A stretch of 5,237 nt of DNA from contig JAKQFZ010000933.1 in the NCBI GenBank assembly GCA_029558215.1, positions 1-5,237 of the forward strand, written 5' to 3'. Position numbers and translations under genes: made by a program. This document shows, in pieces, positions 1 to 5,237 of this stretch. Below the pieces are notes generated by a model, which made no database searches, was not told where the DNA came from, and saw nothing but the letters and a program-made list of their open reading frames with translations. Source of the stretch: Candidatus Omnitrophota bacterium. Lineage in GTDB: Bacteria > Hinthialibacterota > Hinthialibacteria > JAKQFZ01. Every line of letters starts with the position of its first letter. Positions within the stretch are counted from its first letter, which is position 1.

Positions 1-633
1 CTGATCGTCGTCGGACAGGATGGCAAGAACATCATCACTGTTGCACCGGGTGCCAACAGCCGACTCAGCCCTGACGACGTGCTTCGCGCCTCAGAATCGT
101 TCACCGGCGCTTCAGTCGTTCTGCTTCAGTTGGAAACGCCCATTGAGACCGTTCAAGCGGCAGCGCTATTGGCTCGCCAAAACGGAGCAACTTTCATCCT
201 CAACCCCGCGCCCGCTCCCAGGCAGGCACTTCCGAATTCCCTGCTCCGGATGGTGGACATCCTCACCCCGAACGAAACAGAGGCAGAACGCTTGACAGGC
301 GAGGACAAACCGGAAAAGGCGGCGGCACACATTCTGGACGCGGGTGTTGACACTGTTATCGTCACACTGGGGGAGAAAGGCGCCTTGATCGCAACAAAAA
401 CAAATGGGACTCAGATAGTCGCTGGCTTCAGTGTTCCTGCGCTGGACACTACCGCAGCAGGCGATGCCTTCAACGGAGCCTTGGCAGTCGCTCTATCGCG
501 AGGGGAATCTCTTCTGTCAGCCGTCCGGTTTGCACATGCAGTCGCCGCGTTGTCGGTAACACGCCTCGGAGCGCAGCCGTCTTTACCCCACACATCCGAG
601 GTAACCACATTTCTGGAGAATCACGGAAGTTGA
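1..633 (+). CDS. rbsK: Ribokinase-type PfkB family sugar kinase, 5' end cut by window edge
   Basis: This is the C-terminal 210 residues of a carbohydrate kinase that would phosphorylate ribose (or a related sugar) with ATP in the cytoplasm. The reading frame is open from base 1, so the N-terminus (about 100 residues, judged by the usual family length of about 300) lies outside the window; the GTG at 79 is internal, because the residues before it already match ribokinase (VAPGAN at visible residues 14-19). Family landmarks in order are NPAPA (68-72), LTPNETEAERLTG (88-100, with the NxxE motif N91/E94), VTLGEKGAL (121-129) and the PfkB signature DTTAAGDAFNGALA (149-162), whose D155 is the expected catalytic base and whose GAGD-like turn forms the anion hole. 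The spelling of these motifs is closer to ribokinase than to fructokinase or adenosine kinase, but the exact sugar cannot be fixed without the N-terminal substrate residues. It ends 10 bp from the convergent ABC ATPase stop; no clear terminator is visible between them. Confidence 0.93.
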   Translation: MIVVGQDGKNIITVAPGANSRLSPDDVLRASESFTGASVVLLQLETPIETVQAAALLARQNGATFILNPAPAPRQALPNSLLRMVDILTPNETEAERLTGEDKPEKAAAHILDAGVDTVIVTLGEKGALIATKTNGTQIVAGFSVPALDTTAAGDAFNGALAVALSRGESLLSAVRFAHAVAALSVTRLGAQPSLPHTSEVTTFLENHGS

Positions 634-643
634 TTTCGACTGC

Positions 644-1303
644 TTACTGAACCAGAGCACCCTGTCTTAGATGAAGCGTTCTGTGAGCTAGAGACGCAGA
701 CTTGGGATCATGAGTGACCAGGAGTACACCTCCGCCTTGGGCTGCGTGTTCCGAAAGCGTCTTGAGAACAACGGAAGCATTCTCGTCATCCAGATTTCCC
801 GTCGGTTCATCGGCAAGAATTAGCGCGGGCTTATTGAACAACGCTCGCGCCAGTGCTGTTCTTTGCCTCTCTCCCGTGCTCAGCTCGGCGGAAACATGAT
901 CAGCGCGATCCAACATGGCAAACCGATCAAGCAATTCCTTGCCTCGTTCCACACGTTCCGGCATGGGCAGAGCAACCGAAGGTGCCATCACGTTCTCAAG
1001 AACTGTCAGATACGGGATCAGATGAAACTGCTGGAAGACAAAACCAACGGTTTCAGCCCGAAATCTCGCTCTTTGGTCAGGCATCATCTTGTAAGGATTC
1101 TTACCATTCAGAAATATCTCACCCTTGTCAGGAGCAAGCAGGCCTCCCGCCAGCAGAAGAAGCGTGGTCTTCCCGGAACCACTCGGACCATGGATTGCGA
1201 CAAACTCACCGTTGGCAAGTTCAAGAGAAACATGGTCAAGCGCCTGAACGCTGGTTTCCTTCTTCTGAAATCGTTTTGAAATGTCACTCGCTCGCAGCAG
1301 CAT
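644..1303 (-). CDS. ABC transporter ATP-binding protein, LolD/MacB type
   Basis: A complete 219-residue nucleotide-binding subunit, the usual length for the LolD/MacB/FtsE-like group that powers FtsX-type permeases (lipoprotein release, macrolide or peptide export). The landmarks are present: Walker A GPSGSGKT (39-46), Q-loop in VGFVFQQFHLIP (Q91), ABC signature LSTGERQR (141-148), Walker B LILADEP with catalytic E166, D-loop NLDD (170-173) and switch histidine H198 in VTHDP. VFQQFHLIPYLTVLENV is the typical MacB/LolD wording. The signature has T for the usual second G and R for Q (LSGGEQQR in most relatives), which is tolerated in the family. The ATG is supported by GAGGAG at 1309-1314, five bases upstream. 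No permease gene lies on either side: downstream is the convergent kinase and upstream is an unrelated secreted protein. The partner must be encoded elsewhere, and the substrate cannot be named. It may be co-transcribed with the gene at 1356-1994. Confidence 0.95.
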   Translation of the reverse strand: MLLRASDISKRFQKKETSVQALDHVSLELANGEFVAIHGPSGSGKTTLLLLAGGLLAPDKGEIFLNGKNPYKMMPDQRARFRAETVGFVFQQFHLIPYLTVLENVMAPSVALPMPERVERGKELLDRFAMLDRADHVSAELSTGERQRTALARALFNKPALILADEPTGNLDDENASVVLKTLSEHAAQGGGVLLVTHDPKSASLAHRTLHLRQGALVQ

Positions 1304-1308
1304 GCCGG

Positions 1309-1314
1309 CTCCTC
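1309..1314 (-). promoter_or_regulatory. Ribosome binding site of the ABC ATPase gene
   Basis: Read on the minus strand this is GAGGAG, five bases before the ATG at 1303-1301. It is a strong Shine-Dalgarno match and confirms the chosen start. Confidence 0.75.
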
Positions 1315-1340
1315 AAGAGATTTTGTACCCCACGACCGAT

Positions 1341-1360
1341 TCAGACCCTGACGGGTCAGA
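1341..1360 (-). other. Imperfect hairpin overlapping the stop codon of the secreted CXXCH gene
   Basis: Bases 1341-1348 and 1353-1360 pair as an 8 bp stem with one A-A mismatch and a 4-base loop; five of the pairs next to the loop are continuous and GC-rich. The TGA stop (1356-1358) sits inside the stem. No T-run follows on the minus strand, so it is not a standard intrinsic terminator; it could lower read-through into the ABC ATPase gene, stabilise the upstream message, or be chance. Confidence 0.3.
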
Positions 1361-1994
1361 GTTCACTATGCCACTGCTCCATCAAGATGTAGAGATCCTG
1401 CTGATCAACAACCCCGTCTCCGTTGAGATCGGGTGATCGAGGAGTTACGGTCGGCTCAACCGGAGTATCTGTTGCTGTGGGTTCCACCGGAGTCTCTGTC
1501 GGTGTCTCCGTGGCAGTCGGTTCGGGCGGCGTTTGAGTGGGGCTTTCTGTATCGGTCGGCACTGGTGTTGGTGTATCAGTGAAATCTGGAAGCGGCGTAC
1601 TGCTGGGTGTTGGCGTCGGTGACACGAGAGGAAAACTGCTCGCATCGCCCGGATTGGTGACAAGACTGGAGTTGCCCGGATTGGGATTCCCTGGACGCCA
1701 AGTCCCAAAGGGATCCTGAAGTTCAAAACCGTTGGTAAAACCGTCAGCATCAGAGTCTCCGGCCGCAAGATCGGCTCCCCAGAAGTCCTCATCGAGAGAA
1801 GGAAGCAGTTCCTCAACAGTCTGTCCAAAAGGATTGCGTGCTCCAGGAGAGACGGGATTCAGATGGCACGTCCCACAAAGAAAAACACCCGCGTTAGGTA
1901 TCCTAGACACTCGGAAGTCCCTTGCACAAACAGGCTCGGCAAAAAAGAGAGACACCACGATCAGCAATGAAACAATGACGGGTTCTTTTCTCAT
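1356..1994 (-). CDS. Secreted CXXCH protein with calcium loop, Pro/Thr linker and C-terminal dockerin-like module
   Basis: A 212-residue protein of unknown function. Residues 1-24 form a signal peptide (MRKE, a hydrophobic core, then VCA before RDF). The mature part has FLCGTCHLNP (37-46), a single CXXCH with C40, C43 and H44, followed by GARNPFG (51-57); similar CxxCHxNPxxxxxRNxFG blocks occur in other secreted proteins. GDSDADGFTNGFE (79-91) fits an EF-hand/thrombospondin-3 calcium loop DxDxDGxxxxxE exactly. Residues 125-187 are a Pro/Thr/Glu-rich linker with repeated EPTAT(E/D)TP units. The end is one dockerin-like loop, DLNGDGVVDQQD (189-200), followed by a helix and LMEQWHSEL. The frame is open upstream to an ATG at 2081, but this start is preferred because it has a good ribosome site (2001-2007) and opens directly into the signal peptide. 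No methionine suitable as a distal haem ligand is present in the mature domain, so cytochrome activity is doubtful. The linker and single dockerin half suggest surface display or anchoring; this is inference. Confidence 0.85.
   Translation of the reverse strand: MRKEPVIVSLLIVVSLFFAEPVCARDFRVSRIPNAGVFLCGTCHLNPVSPGARNPFGQTVEELLPSLDEDFWGADLAAGDSDADGFTNGFELQDPFGTWRPGNPNPGNSSLVTNPGDASSFPLVSPTPTPSSTPLPDFTDTPTPVPTDTESPTQTPPEPTATETPTETPVEPTATDTPVEPTVTPRSPDLNGDGVVDQQDLYILMEQWHSEL
1395..1430 (-). other. Single dockerin-like calcium-binding loop (C-terminal module)
   Basis: These 12 codons encode DLNGDGVVDQQD, an exact fit to the type I dockerin calcium loop DxNxDGxxDxxD, followed by the start of the expected helix (LYILMEQW). 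True cellulosomal dockerins carry two such repeats; only one is present, directly at the C-terminus. Single-copy modules of this kind are frequent in non-cellulosomal bacteria, where a cohesin partner is often unknown. Confidence 0.75.
1434..1622 (-). repeat. Pro/Thr/Glu-rich degenerate linker repeats within the secreted CXXCH protein
   Basis: This segment encodes about 63 residues dominated by P, T, S and E, with runs such as SPTPTPSSTP, DTPTPVPTDT and the near-copies EPTATETP, EPTATDTP and EPTVTP. On the plus strand it shows as recurring ggttc/gtcggt/gtctc/gtatc words. Such linkers separate a folded domain from a terminal anchoring module in many secreted bacterial proteins and often vary in length between strains through slippage or recombination. 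Confidence 0.8.
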
Positions 1995-2000
1995 GACCAA

Positions 2001-2007
2001 CCACCTT
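2001..2007 (-). promoter_or_regulatory. Ribosome binding site deciding the start of the secreted CXXCH gene
   Basis: Read on the minus strand this is AAGGTGG, six bases before the ATG at 1994-1992. The two upstream in-frame ATGs (2081 and 2012) would place 29 or 23 non-hydrophobic residues ahead of a signal peptide. The one at 2012 has no comparable site, so the 1994 start is favoured. Confidence 0.65.
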
Positions 2008-2092
2008 TCCATGCGGCTGCAGCGTACTCTCTGTAGCACGCCTGGCTCGATTTGCTGCAGCACGTCACAAACCTTGCCCATGTATCGAAGTC

Positions 2093-2122
2093 ACTGTATC
2101 GCATTGTATAACATCGTGTCAA
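2093..2122 (-). promoter_or_regulatory. Candidate sigma-70-type promoter for the minus-strand pair
   Basis: On the minus strand TTGACA (2122-2117) is followed after 18 bases by TACAGT (2098-2093), a 4 of 6 match to TATAAT. It would start transcription near 2086 and leave a leader of about 90 bases before the start at 1994, which also argues against using the ATG at 2081. This is a sequence match only. Confidence 0.4.
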
Positions 2123-2169
2123 TCCTCGGCCTTCGGTGAACTGAATCATGTGCCCGGTACCCACCGCAT

Positions 2170-2198
2170 TTGACAAAACAGTCTCAAGAAAGCAGGAT
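2170..2198 (+). promoter_or_regulatory. Candidate sigma-70-type promoter for the hydrolase/UroD-like operon
   Basis: TTGACA (2170-2175) is a perfect -35 match; 17 bases later CAGGAT (2193-2198) matches TATAAT at three positions, including the two most conserved (second A and final T). Transcription would start near 2205, giving a short leader of about 25 bases that contains the ribosome site. The weak -10 would suit an activated promoter, but no operator is recognisable. Confidence 0.35.
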
Positions 2199-2212
2199 TC
2201 AAGACAAACGAC

Positions 2213-2222
2213 AGGAAAGGGG
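2213..2222 (+). promoter_or_regulatory. Ribosome binding site supporting a TTG start
   Basis: AGGAAAGGGG lies eight bases before the TTG at 2231. The frame is open only back to the TGA at 2171-2173 and contains no ATG before residue 28, which lies beyond the signal peptide. The site therefore decides in favour of the TTG. Confidence 0.6.
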
Positions 2223-2230
2223 CTTACGGG

Positions 2231-4141
2231 TTGAAGAGTTTGTTGGTATTGTTGGCTTGCATATCGTTCCTTGTTCTCTTGCCCTGCCTGTGCGCGGCAG
2301 AAGAGGTTTTTATGAACGAGTCTGTTCTATGGCGTCTCAAATGTGCGGATGAGGCGGGAGCGTCTTCTCCATCCTATGATGATTCGGGCTGGGAGCAGAT
2401 CCAACTCGGAGACAAGTTTGCCTCGACGGGATTTGCCTGGCTTCGGGCGCGATTCGTGATTCCCAAGAGTGTCCTGGGAGAACGCGTCAAAGGCAAACCG
2501 ATCGCTCTTCGCCTGAACTGCGGCGATGGAGAGGTATATATTGACGGTCAGTTTTACGGTCGCTACGACAACGATCATCCGGCAATGATTCTGCTGTCAG
2601 AAACAGCAGAGCCTGGCAAGGAGTACATGGTTGCGATCCGTCTGTATATGTCCAACCATGCGAATCTCGAAGGAACCTATACGCTGGAGGAATGCTCGTG
2701 GGTGATTCACGACCCCCGTCGCGTTCGTGATGCATTTCGGTTGACTGTTGACTGTTCGAGAACCGAAGGGCGGCTCTGGCAACCTTTCAGCGGCCTGTCC
2801 CAAGGTGCCGGGATGCAGGACTATGATCCGGGGACCGCTGCTGTCTTTCGAGAGATCGGGATCAAGTGGTTCCGAATGGACAACATCCTCACGCAAGCAG
2901 TCAAGCGAGGTGAGGATGGAAAACTCATCTACGACTGGACGGATCTGGATCGGCGAACGGACTTCATAAAATCCATTGGTGCGGAACCGATCTACTGTCT
3001 GTCCTACATGCCGAAAGTCCTGGATGCCACAGACTGCCCACATCGCCACAGTAGACCCAACGACTGGGACGCCTGGGAAGAACTCTGTTACCAGGCAGTC
3101 AAGCACTGCGTTGACCGCGGAACTCCGGTTAAGTACTGGGAAGTCTGGAACGAGACCAACACAGGGTGGATTACCGTCCTGCCGGGAGAGGATCTTTTGA
3201 CAGTCTATCTCCAGATGTACGACCGCTGTGCCCGAGCCGTCAAACGCGCCGATCCGAACGCGTTGATCGGCGGACCCTGTAATGCGGCAGGCCCCTGGGA
3301 CGACGGAGACAAGATCGGACTCCCGGGAGTTCGTGGAGAGGCGTTTCTGCGCGGACTCATTCAGCACTGCTCACAGACCAACACTCCTCTCGATTTCATC
3401 TCATGGCATGAGTATTTCCATCCGTGGTGGATCATGGTTCGGGAAGTGGAGCGAACGCGAGAGATCCTTGCCGAGTACCCCGAAACTCAAAAGAACGTCA
3501 AGGAACTCATGGTCACGGAATGGAGTTTCGCCTGGTGGCATGATCTGCCTCACGACAATGAGATCGGAGCCGCCTACTGCGCCGCAGGAGCGATCCGAGC
3601 CTGGAGTGCCATGAAGGTGGACAAGCCCTGCTACTTCTTCGCAAAGGATGGCAGTCCACCGTTTCACGGCAACTGGGGAATGCTAACCGCAAACAACACT
3701 CCCAAAGCCGTTGGAAACGTGTGCCGCATGTTCAATATGATGGCGCCAAATGCACTGGAGATTCAAGGCTTCGAACGTGATCCAAGTGGCAACAGCGATC
3801 CACAGGATACCGATCTCTGCGGGCTGGCTTCGATCGATTCAGAAACTGGCCGAATGACGATTCTGTTGGTGAATTTCCCCAACCGACACGGAATCCCTCG
3901 GAAGATAGATATTGAGCTGAGGCACCTTCCCGAAAGCCTCCGCAGCGGCACATTGCGTCGCTGGCTCGTGGACAAGCAACACAGCAACGTATTTCATGAT
4001 CTGACAAAAGGAAGACTCGAAGTCGTAGACGAATCTCCACTGGGGAATCGTTCTTCCATACACTACCAGTTTGCACTCGATCAGAACGGCGTCACGCTCA
4101 TCGAATTCCTGCCAGCCAACACGAAGGAATTGGAGAACTGA
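2231..4141 (+). CDS. Secreted GH39-like glycoside hydrolase with N-terminal beta-sandwich
   Basis: A 636-residue exported enzyme expected to cleave glycosidic bonds by the retaining clan GH-A mechanism. Residues 1-23 are a signal peptide (MKS, hydrophobic core, LCAA). Residues 26-160 resemble the GH2-type jelly-roll sugar-binding domain (SGWEQIQLGD, FAWLRARFVIP, GDGEVYIDGQFYGRYD). Residues 170-500 match a TIM barrel: WFRMDN (213-218), YWEVWNETN (302-310) with acid/base E308, DFISWHEY (389-396) and LMVTEW (426-431) with nucleophile E430. The 122-residue spacing between the two glutamates and the DFxSxH motif suit GH39 (beta-xylosidase/alpha-iduronidase relatives) better than GH5. Residues 505-633 look like a C-terminal beta domain. 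The usual NEP after the acid/base is NET here. The start is TTG, backed by a ribosome site at 2213-2222. The gene is followed after one base by the UroD-like gene. Substrate is unknown; a distant GH-A family outside GH39 is the main alternative. Confidence 0.88.
   Translation: MKSLLVLLACISFLVLLPCLCAAEEVFMNESVLWRLKCADEAGASSPSYDDSGWEQIQLGDKFASTGFAWLRARFVIPKSVLGERVKGKPIALRLNCGDGEVYIDGQFYGRYDNDHPAMILLSETAEPGKEYMVAIRLYMSNHANLEGTYTLEECSWVIHDPRRVRDAFRLTVDCSRTEGRLWQPFSGLSQGAGMQDYDPGTAAVFREIGIKWFRMDNILTQAVKRGEDGKLIYDWTDLDRRTDFIKSIGAEPIYCLSYMPKVLDATDCPHRHSRPNDWDAWEELCYQAVKHCVDRGTPVKYWEVWNETNTGWITVLPGEDLLTVYLQMYDRCARAVKRADPNALIGGPCNAAGPWDDGDKIGLPGVRGEAFLRGLIQHCSQTNTPLDFISWHEYFHPWWIMVREVERTREILAEYPETQKNVKELMVTEWSFAWWHDLPHDNEIGAAYCAAGAIRAWSAMKVDKPCYFFAKDGSPPFHGNWGMLTANNTPKAVGNVCRMFNMMAPNALEIQGFERDPSGNSDPQDTDLCGLASIDSETGRMTILLVNFPNRHGIPRKIDIELRHLPESLRSGTLRRWLVDKQHSNVFHDLTKGRLEVVDESPLGNRSSIHYQFALDQNGVTLIEFLPANTKELEN
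4132..4135 (+). promoter_or_regulatory. Ribosome binding site inside the hydrolase gene for the UroD-like gene
   Basis: GGAG within the last codons of the hydrolase lies seven bases before the ATG at 4143. Together with the one-base gap between stop and start it implies translational coupling, and it favours this ATG over the more upstream in-frame start at 4071, which would add 24 unconserved residues overlapping the hydrolase. Confidence 0.6.
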
Positions 4142-4142
4142 C

Positions 4143-5204
4143 ATGACGTCCAAGCAACGAATGCTTGCAGTACTGGACGGCAAATCAGTGGATGCCATCC
4201 CCGTCGCGCCTCACTGGTGGGGTGTCTACAAGCACGAAATTGCTGAAACCGACGGTATAACGGCCGCGAGCACTGCCAATGGGGAGCATCGAGTCTCACA
4301 TCTTACGGAGGTTGATGCTCATTTCTACCAAGTGTTCTCACCGGATTGGTTTCATCTTGGCGCTGCGGAATGGCATCTTGATCCATACGCTGAACGGCAG
4401 GAGGACAGACAGAATCTGATTGAACGTTTGCAGAGACTCAATGATGCGACTGTCATCGAAGACTATCTCGCCGTCGAAGCACTCACAGAAGAGGATATCC
4501 GAAAGACCGGAACCTACGAACACGTTCGAGAGATTGTCAAGAGATACGGCGGTGACGTCTTCGTTGCGGTCAATGAAGGCAATCCGGTCTGCGGAGTTTT
4601 CGATCCTCACGGTTTGATCGGCTTCGAGCGAGGACTTGTCGCTCTTGTGGAGAAGCCACATCTGATGGAGAGACTGCTCTTTGGGTTGTATGATTTACGT
4701 CTCACCTGGATGAGAGTCCTGGCGGACTTTGGCTGCCACGCATACATCGGATCGGAGACATACGTCGGCGCCGACCTCATATCACCCAACGCCTATCGTT
4801 CTGTAATCTTCCCAGCCCAGGAGCACTTCTACAAGTCTTTGAGTGTGATAGGACTCATCCCCATCGCCTATTATTGCGGTGACGTCGTGCCGATGATCCC
4901 TGTCATCAATGAACTACCGATCAAAGCATTGATGGTTGAGGAAAGCAGAAAAGGGTTTGAACTTGATCCGGTCAACATCCGCCAGAAATTGGCCGAATCC
5001 ATAACGCTGTTCGGCAATCTCGATACGGTGTCAACGCTTCGTTTCGGAACCCCTGAGCAGGTCAGACAAGACACGATCAGACAACTGCAGGCAGCCAGAC
5101 ATGGTCGGTTTGTGATGGCAAACGGTTCACCCATTGCGCCTGAAACACCACGCAAAAACGTGCATACGATGATCGAGACAACAAGAGGATATCGAGTCCC
5201 TTGA
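4143..5204 (+). CDS. Uroporphyrinogen decarboxylase (UroD/MtaA) superfamily protein, not HemE
   Basis: A 353-residue cytoplasmic protein of the usual superfamily length with no signal peptide. The fold is recognised from TSKQRMLAVLDGKSVDAIPV (2-21), FSPDWFHLG (65-73), GADLISPNAYRSVIFP (209-224), IAYYCGD (241-247), LFGNLDTVSTL (289-299), FGTPEQVRQ (301-309) and FVMANGSPIAPETPRKNV (323-340). The HemE hallmark RQAGRY near the N-terminus is absent, so haem synthesis is not its job. In MtaA-type methylcobamide methyltransferases zinc is held by an HxC pair and a later Cys; by motif alignment the positions here read Y243, C245 and S329, so only one ligand remains and standard thiol methyl transfer is doubtful. 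No corrinoid protein gene lies in the window. Tight coupling to the glycosidase suggests a role in metabolising the released sugar or its substituents; this is inference. Relatives are commonly annotated only as UroD family protein. Confidence 0.85.
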   Translation: MTSKQRMLAVLDGKSVDAIPVAPHWWGVYKHEIAETDGITAASTANGEHRVSHLTEVDAHFYQVFSPDWFHLGAAEWHLDPYAERQEDRQNLIERLQRLNDATVIEDYLAVEALTEEDIRKTGTYEHVREIVKRYGGDVFVAVNEGNPVCGVFDPHGLIGFERGLVALVEKPHLMERLLFGLYDLRLTWMRVLADFGCHAYIGSETYVGADLISPNAYRSVIFPAQEHFYKSLSVIGLIPIAYYCGDVVPMIPVINELPIKALMVEESRKGFELDPVNIRQKLAESITLFGNLDTVSTLRFGTPEQVRQDTIRQLQAARHGRFVMANGSPIAPETPRKNVHTMIETTRGYRVP

Positions 5205-5237
5205 CAGCGCGAGTATGACTGACTAGGTTCTCACACA

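Noticed and set aside
634..643. Bidirectional terminator between the convergent kinase and ATPase genes.
   Set aside because: Only 10 bp separate the stops and no stem with a T-run is visible there or just inside either gene end.
853..1392. Long open frames on the plus strand opposite the ABC ATPase (853-1392 and 863-1279).
   Set aside because: They are antisense to a gene with every ABC motif intact, their translations are rich in Q, S, H and R with no recognisable domain, and they lack a convincing ribosome site.
1991..2176. Upstream in-frame and overlapping frames on the minus strand that would lengthen or precede the CXXCH gene.
   Set aside because: The signal peptide and best ribosome site point to the start at 1994; upstream residues are unlike a leader, and the region carries the candidate promoter.
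2231..2263. Possible lipobox LLAC (residues 7-10) that would make the hydrolase a lipoprotein.
   Set aside because: The cysteine is too close to the N-terminus, with only a short hydrophobic stretch before it and a long one after it; a later signal peptidase I site (LCAA before EE) fits better.
2597..3367. 256-codon open frame on the minus strand opposite the hydrolase.
   Set aside because: It is a shadow of the glycosidase gene; the translation shows no family motif, whereas the plus strand encodes a clear GH-A barrel.
4143..5204. Annotation as HemE, uroporphyrinogen decarboxylase of haem synthesis.
   Set aside because: The N-terminal RQAGRY substrate motif is missing and the gene is coupled to a glycosidase; only the superfamily fold is supported.
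5205..5237. Short ATG-started frame after the UroD-like gene (ATG at 5214).
   Set aside because: It closes with TAG after three codons; the remaining bases show no recognisable gene or terminator.

Overview
The window looks like a chromosomal piece from an uncultured or little-studied heterotrophic bacterium with a moderate GC content. One secreted protein carries a Pro/Thr-rich linker ending in a single dockerin-like module. This style, together with a large secreted glycoside hydrolase and a UroD-like protein, recalls Sumerlaeota (BRC1), Hydrogenedentota or planctomycete/Lentisphaerae-type genomes. That placement is an impression from protein style only; there is no rRNA or marker gene to test it. 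I see no tRNA, rRNA, CRISPR array, insertion sequence or phage gene.

Layout. (1) 1-633, plus strand: the C-terminal two thirds of a ribokinase-type PfkB sugar kinase, cut by the window edge. (2) 644-1303, minus strand: an intact LolD/MacB-type ABC transporter ATPase, convergent with the kinase (10 bp between stop codons), with no permease gene beside it. (3) 1356-1994, minus strand: a small secreted protein with one CXXCH motif, one EF-hand-like calcium loop, a Pro/Thr-rich linker and one dockerin-like calcium loop at the C-terminus. Its stop lies 52 bp ahead of the ATPase start, so the two may share a transcript. (4) 1995-2230: a divergent intergenic region with a TTGACA box on each strand. 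(5) 2231-4141, plus strand: an exported clan GH-A glycoside hydrolase, most like GH39, with a GH2-like beta-sandwich at its N-terminus and a TTG start. (6) 4143-5204, plus strand: a cytoplasmic UroD/MtaA-superfamily protein that starts one base after the hydrolase stop and is almost certainly co-transcribed and translationally coupled with it. 5205-5237 holds nothing I can support.

How it may fit together. The hydrolase and the UroD-like protein form a tight two-gene unit. A secreted glycosidase paired with a protein from a family that includes methyl-transfer enzymes could suggest processing of a decorated (for example O-methylated) glycan, but two of the three zinc ligands expected in MtaA-type methyltransferases appear to be replaced, so this is only a hypothesis. 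The ribokinase would fit general sugar catabolism. The secreted CXXCH/dockerin protein and the orphan ATPase are the least explained parts of the window.
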